In this document: one piece after another, positions 1 to 5,662 of the stretch
Position numbering within the stretch: the stretch's first letter is position 1
Layout: each line of letters starts with the position of its first letter
Assembly (NCBI GenBank): GCA_003524305.1
Contig: DQHW01000003.1
Span: forward strand, 74,356-84,060
DNA: 9,705 bases
Direction: 5' to 3'
Source: Anaerolineaceae bacterium
GTDB lineage: Bacteria; Chloroflexota; Anaerolineae; Anaerolineales; Anaerolineaceae
Notes under the pieces: generated by a model
Told to the model about the DNA's origin: nothing
The model's input: the letters and a program-made list of their open reading frames with translations, nothing else
Database searches by the model: none
Translations under genes and position numbers: made by a program

Positions 1-2452
1 AAATTACGATATTGACCAACCGCCCTTTAACATAAATCACTTGACGTGGAGTTTTGCCATCTAGCGTCTTCTTGACCGATTCACTGGCTAATGCGATCTT
101 TTTGGCGTCATCATCTGAAATACTGGCGGGCACCACGATCCGATCTCTTAGCTTACCATTGACCTGCACCACCAGGGTGATCTCATCATCCGCCGCGGCA
201 GCTTCATCTACCTTCGGCCACGATTGAGTGTGGATGGAGTAAGGCTTGCCAATCATCTGCCATAATTCCTCGCTGATATGCGGGGTCACTGGCGCCAGCA
301 TCTTTAAATAGATTTCAATGGCTTCTTTCCATGCCGGGCTGCTGCCAACTTCGGGTTTAAGTCGAATCATTTCATTTAATAATTCCATCAGGCCTGAGAC
401 GATGGTGTTGAATTCAAAAGTTTCATAATCTTTGGTCACGGCTTTCAGGGTTTGATGAACCTTGCGCCGCAGCATTTTTATAGATTCAGCACTTGCATCG
501 TAGTGTTGTGAAGGTTCCAATACGGTGTTCCACAAACGGCGCAGCCAGCGTGAGGTACCGTCAATACCGCCGCTGCTCCACGGCCCGCCCATATCCCATC
601 TGGAGAAGAACATCAGGTATGCGCGGGTGGTATCCGCACCGTAAGATTGGACGAGGTTGTCAGGGGCAACCACGTTGCCGCGGCTTTTAGACATTTTCTC
701 AGAGTCTTCACCCAAGACCATGCCCTGGTTGCGCAGTTGCAGCATGGGTTCATTTCCTTCAGTAATACCCATATCTCTCAACGCTTTGTGGAAGAAACGT
801 ACATAAAGCAAATGCATGGTGGCATGTTCAATACCGCCAGTATAGACGTCCACGGGCATCCAGTAATTGTATTCTTTCGGATCAAATGGACCCTTGTCAT
901 AATCAGGACTAAGATAACGCATCGGATACCATGAAGAGCACATGAAGGTATCCATGGTGTCAGTCTCACGTTCTGCCTTACCGCCGCATTTTGGGCAAGT
1001 GGTAAAACGCCAGGTCGGATGAAGTTTCAACGGGCTTTCGCCTGTCGGTTTCCATTCCACATCTTCTGGTAGTACGACTGGCAATTGATCTTCAGGTACG
1101 GGTTGGGTGCCGCAGGTCGGGCAGTAGACCATGGGGATGGGTGCACCCCAATAACGCTGCCTCGAGATTAACCAATCGCGCAAGCGGTAGTTGGTTGAGC
1201 CTTTGCCGGCGCCAATTTTCTGTACGTATTCAACCGCTTTTCTAATGGATTGATCGCCCGGTGTGCCTGATAATTCACCGGAATTCACCAGCATTCCAGC
1301 AGCCGGAACAGAAGCAGTCATATCATCCGCTTCGATCAATGAAACACCAGCAGGTTGAACCACCACCTTAATGGGCAGCTTGAAAGCTCGGGCAAACTCA
1401 AAGTCACGTTGGTCGTGCGCCGGAACCGCCATAATGGCGCCGGTGCCATAGGTCATCAATACATAATCGGCAATCCACACGGGGATCTTTTCACCCGAAA
1501 CCGGGTTGACTGCATAACCGCCGGTAAAGACACCGGTTTTGGCTTTGTCGCTGGATTCGCGCTGAATATCCGTCTGGCGGGTAGCGTCAAGAATGTACTG
1601 CTCTACTTCGGCTTGATGCTCAGGCGTGGTTAATTTCTGCACCAATGGATGCTCAGGCGCCAACACCATAAAGGTGACACCCCACAAGGTGTCAGGCCGG
1701 GTGGTGAAAATCTCAAGCGGATCGCCGGCTTCGGTCTTGAAGGTCACCAATGCCCCTTCTGATTTGCCGATCCAGTTTGTTTGCAACGTTTTAACGCGTT
1801 CAGGCCAATCAATACCGTCGTAACGTAACAATTCTTCGGCATAGTTCGTGATGCGGAAGAACCATTGGGTCAAATCTTTTTTAATCACCGGTGTGCCGCA
1901 GCGTTCACAGTGGCGGTCATCTCCCCACACCTGTTCGCGTGCCAGGGTGGTATTGCAGTTCGGGCACCAATCCACCGGGGATAGTTTGCGGTAAGCCAGC
2001 CCTTTATTATAGAGCTGCAAGAAGAACCACTGCGTCCAACGGTAATATTTTTCATCAGAAGAAACCATTTCACGGCGCCAGTCAAACATGGCACCCATGG
2101 TCTTGAACTGTTTGCGCATCTTGTCGATGTTGGCATAGGTCCAGGTTTTTGGATGAATCTTGCGCTTGATGGCGGCATTTTCCGCGGGTAGGCCGAAAGC
2201 GTCAAATCCCATGGGGAACATAACGTTGTATCCGTTCATGCGTTTATAGCGCGCGCGTGCGTCTGATGGAGAGATGGCGTACCAATGCCCAATATGAAGG
2301 TCCCCCGAGGGATACGGAAGCATGGTCAACGCGTAGAATTTGGGTTTACTTTCATCAATATTGGATTCGTAAAGATGATCGTCATCCCATTTCTTCTGCC
2401 ATTTGCTTTCGATCTCGTTCGGGTTGTATAAAGGGATTTGTGGATTTGTCAT
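1..2452 (-). CDS. leuS: Leucyl-tRNA synthetase, essentially complete
   Basis: Class Ia synthetase that charges tRNA-Leu with leucine in the cytosol. The frame is open for 817 codons from the ATG at 2452 to the left edge. Its last visible residues, GRLVNIVI, match the usual LeuRS C-terminus and the next base is T, so the stop codon probably lies just outside. Visible marks are the HIGH motif at residues 53-56, MGFDAFGLPAENAAI at about 81-95, and a zinc knuckle with C163, C166, C182 and C185. The CP1 editing domain shows TTRPDT at 250-255 and a downstream GTGAIMAVPAHD block. A second CPTCG/CPKCG pair follows, then KMSKS at 586-590. The start is preceded by GGAG about 6 nt upstream. The length is normal for bacterial LeuRS and no frameshift was seen. 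Expression is probably controlled by the leucine T-box leader directly upstream. Identity is secure. Confidence 0.97.
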   Translation of the reverse strand, partial: MTNPQIPLYNPNEIESKWQKKWDDDHLYESNIDESKPKFYALTMLPYPSGDLHIGHWYAISPSDARARYKRMNGYNVMFPMGFDAFGLPAENAAIKRKIHPKTWTYANIDKMRKQFKTMGAMFDWRREMVSSDEKYYRWTQWFFLQLYNKGLAYRKLSPVDWCPNCNTTLAREQVWGDDRHCERCGTPVIKKDLTQWFFRITNYAEELLRYDGIDWPERVKTLQTNWIGKSEGALVTFKTEAGDPLEIFTTRPDTLWGVTFMVLAPEHPLVQKLTTPEHQAEVEQYILDATRQTDIQRESSDKAKTGVFTGGYAVNPVSGEKIPVWIADYVLMTYGTGAIMAVPAHDQRDFEFARAFKLPIKVVVQPAGVSLIEADDMTASVPAAGMLVNSGELSGTPGDQSIRKAVEYVQKIGAGKGSTNYRLRDWLISRQRYWGAPIPMVYCPTCGTQPVPEDQLPVVLPEDVEWKPTGESPLKLHPTWRFTTCPKCGGKAERETDTMDTFMCSSWYPMRYLSPDYDKGPFDPKEYNYWMPVDVYTGGIEHATMHLLYVRFFHKALRDMGITEGNEPMLQLRNQGMVLGEDSEKMSKSRGNVVAPDNLVQSYGADTTRAYLMFFSRWDMGGPWSSGGIDGTSRWLRRLWNTVLEPSQHYDASAESIKMLRRKVHQTLKAVTKDYETFEFNTIVSGLMELLNEMIRLKPEVGSSPAWKEAIEIYLKMLAPVTPHISEELWQMIGKPYSIHTQSWPKVDEAAAADDEITLVVQVNGKLRDRIVVPASISDDDAKKIALASESVKKTLDGKTPRQVIYVKGRLVNIVI

Positions 2453-2464
2453 TCTTGCTCCATT
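2453..2464 (-). promoter_or_regulatory. leuS ribosome binding site
   Basis: GAATGGAGCAAG precedes the leuS ATG. GGAG lies about 6 nt upstream and supports the chosen start. The site is past the T-box terminator, so it is only transcribed after antitermination. Confidence 0.75.
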
Positions 2465-2479
2465 CAGTAGGATTTAAAC

Positions 2480-2510
2480 AAAAAACTCTTCTCCCATCAG
2501 GGACGAAGAG
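2480..2510 (-). terminator. T-box-controlled intrinsic terminator
   Basis: On the minus strand CTCTTC, an unpaired G and TCCC form a stem with GGGA and GAAGAG across a TGAT loop, followed by six T residues. The 5' arm overlaps the antiterminator partner TCCCT, so the two structures exclude each other. This is the premature stop used when tRNA-Leu is charged. Confidence 0.92.
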
Positions 2511-2714
2511 ATTCTCCGCGGTACCACCCTGCTTGTCTGAAAGCACCAGACCGCTCAGAAGCTGTAACGGGCATACCCGTCACCGGTTACTTGTTTTCAC
2601 CGGTAAAGCTACCCGTTGAAGGGTTCAGGCGAGTTCAGTCTGTTGCGCTCCGCTGCACGGTGTCGGCCTCGCACTTCGTTAACCGGCTCGCTGACGGATG
2701 ACTTACTACTCCTG
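2480..2714 (-). promoter_or_regulatory. Leucine T-box riboswitch in the leuS leader
   Basis: Transcriptional leader that senses uncharged tRNA-Leu and lets RNA polymerase continue into leuS. Stem I opens with CAGG (2714-2711) and closes with CCTG (2629-2626). Inside it, AGTA (2710-2707) faces GAA, and the three bases after GAA are CTC (2633-2631), a leucine codon, as the specifier. A GTCTG...CAGAC hairpin precedes the T-box AGGGTGGTACCGCGG (2530-2516). Its TGGT can pair with an ACCA tRNA end, consistent with the A73 of tRNA-Leu. The TCCCT at 2503-2499 can pair with AGGG to form the antiterminator, or join the terminator hairpin instead. Class and amino acid agree with the downstream gene. Exact stem boundaries are my reading and were not folded computationally. 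Confidence 0.95.
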
Positions 2715-2726
2715 TTTTTGCCTTAG

Positions 2727-2799
2727 TGGACCCAGGGAGGTTCGAACTCCCGGCCTCCTCAATGCCATTGAGGCGCGCTCCCAACTGCGCTATGGGCCC
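2727..2799 (-). tRNA. tRNA-Ala, anticodon GGC
   Basis: A 73-nt cloverleaf can be drawn by hand. The acceptor GGGCCCA pairs with TGGGTCC and includes the G3:U70 wobble that marks alanine tRNAs. The D arm is GCGC/GCGC, the anticodon stem CCTCA/TGAGG with loop ATGGCAT, the variable region AGGCC, and the T arm GGGAG-TTCGAAC-CTCCC. The discriminator is A73. The next bases are CTA, so CCA is not encoded. It reads GCC codons. It lies 31 nt downstream of another tRNA-Ala and 12 nt before the T-box leader. Confidence 0.97.
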
Positions 2800-2830
2800 A
2801 AATGTTCATTTGTCGAGCCTGTCTTACCTG

Positions 2831-2903
2831 TGGACCTGGGGGGATTCGAACCCCCGGCCTCTTCAGTGCGATTGAAGCGCGCTCCCAACTGCGCTACAGG
2901 CCC
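2831..2903 (-). tRNA. tRNA-Ala, anticodon CGC
   Basis: A 73-nt cloverleaf with acceptor GGGCCTG/CAGGTCC, again with G3:U70. It has D arm GCGC/GCGC, anticodon stem CTTCA/TGAAG with loop ATCGCAC, variable region AGGCC, T arm GGGGG-TTCGAAT-CCCCC and discriminator A73. CCA is not encoded. It reads GCG codons. It is the first gene after a strong promoter. Its D arm and variable region are identical to those of the neighbouring tRNA-Ala(GGC), which suggests tandem duplication followed by anticodon divergence. Confidence 0.97.
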
Positions 2904-2924
2904 GTGTTCCATATTGCAGACAGG

Positions 2925-2953
2925 ATTTTACCTGAGAGGTGAACCGTTGTCAA
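2925..2953 (-). promoter_or_regulatory. Sigma70-type promoter of the tRNA-Ala/leuS unit
   Basis: On the minus strand a perfect TTGACA (2953-2948) is followed by exactly 17 nt and TAAAAT (2930-2925), 21 nt upstream of tRNA-Ala(CGC). The sequence further upstream (about 2960-2990) is A/T rich, as in an UP element. This is the only convincing promoter before leuS. Confidence 0.88.
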
Positions 2954-2992
2954 GGAAATGGGTAATTGAAATTTTAAATCATATTTTCCTGT

Positions 2993-3397
2993 TCACGCGG
3001 AGGCGCGAAGTCGCGGGGGTTTATATTGGTTCACCACTCGGTGAAGTCCATCTTTTAGCAAATGGGCACCAAAATTTATTAATAACCCTACTTGAAGGTT
3101 AAGTAGCCGAAGATAAGTTAGTACTTGTTTATAATGCACTTGAGCCAGTTTTTCAACGGATTTTAGTTCAACTATTACCAACCTATTTACTAAAAGGTCA
3201 ACGCGTAATCCCTCATCAAATAATAAGCCATCATATTCAAAAGCAATTGTCTTTTGTCTTTCAACGCTAAATCCAATTTTTGTTAATTCATGCACCATCA
3301 GCGTCTCATAAACAGATTCTAACAACCCAAGACCCAGACCTATATGTGTCTTATATGCAGCATGAACGATTTTCTCAGAAATCTCGTCAATATCCAT
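2993..3397 (-). CDS. GxxExxY family protein (PD-(D/E)xK-like)
   Basis: A 134-residue protein of the GxxExxY family (TIGR04256 / PDDEXK_3). The naming motif is GLLESVY at residues 24-30. A nuclease-like core shows D67 in RVDLLV and E77-x-K79 in VIVELKS, followed by Q91 in a KQVLTYL helix. The late signature VGLLINFG is at about 103-110. A strong Shine-Dalgarno, AGGGAGG, lies 5 nt before the ATG. The family resembles PD-(D/E)xK nucleases, but its biological role is not established and I do not assign one. The C-terminus PPRLRASA and the stop codon are encoded by a GC-rich repeat that also occurs, inverted, upstream of the gene. The body is visibly more A/T rich than leuS, which fits acquisition as a small cassette. 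It has no obvious partner gene. Confidence 0.9.
   Translation of the reverse strand: MDIDEISEKIVHAAYKTHIGLGLGLLESVYETLMVHELTKIGFSVERQKTIAFEYDGLLFDEGLRVDLLVNRLVIVELKSVEKLAQVHYKQVLTYLRLLNLQVGLLINFGAHLLKDGLHRVVNQYKPPRLRASA
2994..3015 (+). repeat. Left arm of inverted repeat around the GxxExxY gene
   Basis: A 22-nt GC-rich segment whose reverse complement, CGCGACTTCGCGCCTCCGCG plus TG, nearly matches the segment at 3424-3446. The two differ by one indel and three or fewer substitutions. The arm overlaps the 3' end of the GxxExxY gene and supplies its RLRASA tail and TGA stop. Confidence 0.75.
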
Positions 3398-3422
3398 GTT
3401 TCCTCCCTATGATATTTTCTCT

Positions 3423-3475
3423 TCGCGATCTCCGCGCCTTCGCGTGAGACCATTTTTCGAGATCTCCGCGGCTTC
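3423..3475 (+). repeat. Direct 19-nt repeat, two copies
   Basis: TCGCGATCTCCGCGCCTTC (3423-3441) recurs as TCGAGATCTCCGCGGCTTC (3457-3475) with 17 of 19 bases identical, 34 nt apart start to start. The first copy overlaps the right inverted-repeat arm. With the left arm this makes three related GC-rich units around one small gene. Confidence 0.75.
3424..3446 (+). repeat. Right arm of inverted repeat around the GxxExxY gene
   Basis: A 23-nt segment beginning CGCGATCTCCGCGCC and ending TTCGCGTG. It is the inverted partner of 2994-3015 and lies 26 nt upstream of the gene's start codon. The span between the outer edges is 453 bp. I found no convincing target-site duplication next to either arm. 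Confidence 0.75.
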
Positions 3476-3488
3476 TAATGCTAATTTC

Positions 3489-4898
3489 TTATCCCCGCAG
3501 CGGTACCGGTTTAACTTCACCCTTGTCATAAATAAACATGGTACGCCCCAGGTCAGTCTCAACATCAAACGTGTTTTTAACGATGGTTACCTTCACCCCC
3601 GGATAAACCTTCTGGGTGGCTTTTACGGTGCCGTGATCCAATTTTGCTAGTTCATCTTCAAAAACTTTTAGTTTTTCTTCAAGTGCCAGAATTTCATTTC
3701 TCAATCCAGAGTAGCTGCGCAGGCGTTCATTCATGGTGCGCCTGTAAGATTCGGAAATAGCTTTCTTGTTCTCGCGATAATTTTTATACTCGTTGATATA
3801 GCCTTCCAAAGATAAAAGGGCTTTTTTCTTCTCGCCGAATTTTCCCAACATTTCGACATACTCTTGCCGAAATTTTGGTTCAATCCCTAGTTCAAGTTCC
3901 GTTGGAACATGCAAATCAGAACCAAAGACACCAGCCGTAATCTCTTCGAGGGCTTCAAGGTGGCCGCCCAGAATATCTCCGGAATAATTGTTGACTTTAA
4001 TTTTGCCGCCTGCTTTGATTTGAGATCGAGTAATGCTGTCGTTCACGATGACGTCCTTTAGGGCTTTAAGAGAGGCATTCTCTATATACTTGGCGACAAT
4101 GTTACCACCTGCATAAAGGTGGCACTTGCCGGCGCCAAAAATCCCATTCTTGATAAGGATGTTCCCTTCGGCATAGACCTGTGCAGCTTCAACCATTCCC
4201 AATATTTCTACATCTCCGCCGGCGCGAATGCTGAAACCAGCTTTTACGTCTCCTTTAATCTGTACATTTCCAACGAAATCAATATTGCCAACCGAAAAGT
4301 TTACGTCATGTTGAACTGTATAAAGCGAGATTATCGATGGTTTGTTTTCAGACATGCAGGCATGTCCGTCTTTAGCGGCTAGAAGGCGAACCCCGGAAGA
4401 ATCGAAAACTGTGTCACGCCCTGCGATAAGCGATGGGTTTTTGACTTTTGGAGGATAAATAACCTTGCCGACAACTGTCTGCCCGGTTTTGCCCTCTTCT
4501 GCAGGGAAGCGTTCTGCAAGAAGTTCCCCTTTTTTTACATTATGAATCAGGTTTAAGTTTCTGAAATCGACTTTACCATCTTCAGATTCGACAACTGGCA
4601 TCAAATCAACAACAGTTGGAAAATAATACTCAATATAACCATCTTTCCCTTCCTCTGGTTCAGTCCCCGTTGCCACCAAATGTGGATGGTCCCAAAGTTT
4701 AAGGTAGATCGCTTGCTCAATGACCATTTGATTAATATTTACAGTTACACTATTTTCTTGAAGTGCTTTATTAACTTCTTCAAGGTTCACTTCAGCCCCG
4801 CCATTACCTGGCGAGCTTAAAGTAATCCAGGCGTTCATACCATCTTCAGAAATGGCAACAGTGCAGGTTCCGTCTATTGGATCTGAGACATTTTCCAT
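3489..4898 (-). CDS. DUF342/FapA-family beta-helix protein
   Basis: A 469-residue protein of the FapA (DUF342) family. The N-terminal ~190 residues include the family signatures GKDGYIEYYF (84-93), GKVDFRNLN (108-116) and EEGKTGQTVVGK (134-145). Residues about 196-330 form a run of short hydrophobic/Gly strands (IKGDVKAG, IRAGGDVEI, YAEGNILIK, IKAGGKIKV), typical of a right-handed beta-helix. Residues about 342-422 are charged and heptad-like, a likely coiled coil, followed by a short beta-rich tail. There is no signal peptide or membrane segment, so it is probably cytosolic. The name FapA comes from flagellar assembly, but no flagellar gene is visible and the function here is unknown. The Shine-Dalgarno is weak (GTAGAG about 9 nt upstream). 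The gene follows the hemerythrin gene after 115 nt. Confidence 0.9.
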   Translation of the reverse strand: MENVSDPIDGTCTVAISEDGMNAWITLSSPGNGGAEVNLEEVNKALQENSVTVNINQMVIEQAIYLKLWDHPHLVATGTEPEEGKDGYIEYYFPTVVDLMPVVESEDGKVDFRNLNLIHNVKKGELLAERFPAEEGKTGQTVVGKVIYPPKVKNPSLIAGRDTVFDSSGVRLLAAKDGHACMSENKPSIISLYTVQHDVNFSVGNIDFVGNVQIKGDVKAGFSIRAGGDVEILGMVEAAQVYAEGNILIKNGIFGAGKCHLYAGGNIVAKYIENASLKALKDVIVNDSITRSQIKAGGKIKVNNYSGDILGGHLEALEEITAGVFGSDLHVPTELELGIEPKFRQEYVEMLGKFGEKKKALLSLEGYINEYKNYRENKKAISESYRRTMNERLRSYSGLRNEILALEEKLKVFEDELAKLDHGTVKATQKVYPGVKVTIVKNTFDVETDLGRTMFIYDKGEVKPVPLRG

Positions 4899-5013
4899 AT
4901 GGGTTAACTCTACACGACAAATCTTAAGAAAAACATAAAAAGCAGGTAAAAGGTAGGGTCAAAGCAGTGCAATTAAGGTATTTTTTTGCTTAAGATTGCA
5001 TAAAAGCATATTG
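4899..5013. other. A/T-rich intergenic region between hemerythrin and DUF342 genes
   Basis: This holds no gene. CTTAAGATT (4989-4997) and AATCTTAAG (4919-4927) form an inverted pair about 60 nt apart. On the minus strand TTGACC is followed by 17 nt and TTTATG, a weak promoter candidate for the DUF342 gene. No GC-rich terminator hairpin is apparent after the hemerythrin stop. Confidence 0.4.
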
Positions 5014-5562
5014 CTAGTTTTTTTCGGGATATTTCTTCTTCAGGCCATCCAACAACGCATGCAGCTCTTCATGCCTGCCGTGTCCGATAACTTTTTCTTC
5101 ATGAACCTCAAATGCCAGAGCAATCACGTCCATCTGATCAGCAGAAATTACTTTATCTGCCATGGGAAACAACACATTATTTTCTTTTTGGATGTGAACA
5201 CGCAGCAATTCAATATACGCCCTGCCTGCTTTTTCAAATCCGGCATAATCCTCTGGTTCTTCGAGGGCTTCCAACATGCTGTGGATATATCCCCTGCCTT
5301 GAATATGTTCCGCCATCATCACGCCGATGGGTCCGCCTCGGTCTGGAACACCTGCAGCAACCATAGCCGGGAAAAGTATTCCTTCTTCTTTACCATGATG
5401 ACATTTATCTGCAAATTCCCTGAGAAAATCGATGAAATCCAACAATTCATCAAGGTTCGTGCTGTTTTCATTTGTAAACTCATCCAAAATATTGGTAAAC
5501 ACATCCAACGCAGATAAAATGGCGTTGTGATCATTCATCAAATCTGCAGTTGCTTTACTCAT
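5014..5562 (-). CDS. Hemerythrin-domain diiron protein
   Basis: A 182-residue four-helix hemerythrin-domain protein (PF01814), probably cytosolic. Such proteins carry a carboxylate-bridged diiron site and bind or reduce O2, NO or related species, or sense iron and oxygen. Candidate ligands are H12 (MNDHNAIL), H56 and E60 (CHHGKEEGILFP), H86 (MAEHIQGR), and H123 and E127 (HIQKENNVLFP). The paired HxxxE pattern resembles FBXL5/bacterial hemerythrin-like proteins more than classical hemerythrins. The ATG at 5562 is chosen because GGAGG sits 7 nt before it. The in-frame GTG at 5580 would place that GGAGG inside the coding sequence. A His/Glu-rich tail (HEEKVIGHGRHEELH, about 154-168) could bind metal too. 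The protein fits oxygen or nitrosative stress handling in an anaerobe, but the substrate is not shown by the sequence. Confidence 0.93.
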   Translation of the reverse strand: MSKATADLMNDHNAILSALDVFTNILDEFTNENSTNLDELLDFIDFLREFADKCHHGKEEGILFPAMVAAGVPDRGGPIGVMMAEHIQGRGYIHSMLEALEEPEDYAGFEKAGRAYIELLRVHIQKENNVLFPMADKVISADQMDVIALAFEVHEEKVIGHGRHEELHALLDGLKKKYPEKN

Positions 5563-5569
5563 CTCTTGG

Positions 5570-5574
5570 CCTCC
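5570..5574 (-). promoter_or_regulatory. Shine-Dalgarno deciding the hemerythrin start
   Basis: GGAGG lies 7 nt upstream of the ATG at 5562. This favours that start over the GTG at 5580, which has no comparable site. Confidence 0.8.
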
Positions 5575-5580
5575 ATTCAC

Positions 5581-5662
5581 AAAATTGAATCAAAACTTAA
5601 CTGAATACCAAATATAAGTATACAGTAATTAGGATATTAAGAAAATTTTAATATTTGAAAGT
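5581..5662 (-). promoter_or_regulatory. A/T-rich intergenic region with possible hemerythrin promoter
   Basis: This region separates the deacetylase stop from the hemerythrin start. A perfect 7-bp inverted repeat, ATATTAA (5634-5640) and TTAATAT (5648-5654), surrounds a 7-nt spacer. It could be a regulator site or a weak hairpin just past the deacetylase gene. TATACT (5622-5617, minus strand) is a plausible -10 box, but no good -35 precedes it. Confidence 0.3.

Noticed and set aside
2257..2619. Plus-strand open frame of 120 codons
   Set aside because: It crosses the leuS N-terminus and the T-box leader on the opposite strand and has no domain resemblance.
2698..3102. Plus-strand open frame of 134 codons
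   Set aside because: It translates the antisense of two tRNA-Ala genes and the tRNA promoter, giving the familiar false peptide containing GGFEPPASS-like text. It is not a gene.
4919..4997. CTTAAGATT inverted pair as a transcription terminator
   Set aside because: The arms are 60 nt apart, A/T rich and lack a following U-run in the right place, so a terminator call is not supported.
4996..5517. Plus-strand open frame of 173 codons opposite the hemerythrin gene
   Set aside because: The minus-strand frame has full hemerythrin ligands and a strong ribosome binding site, while the plus-strand product has no recognisable domain.
5563..5580. GTG at 5580 as the hemerythrin start
   Set aside because: The Shine-Dalgarno GGAGG would lie inside the coding sequence. 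The ATG at 5562 is correctly spaced from it.
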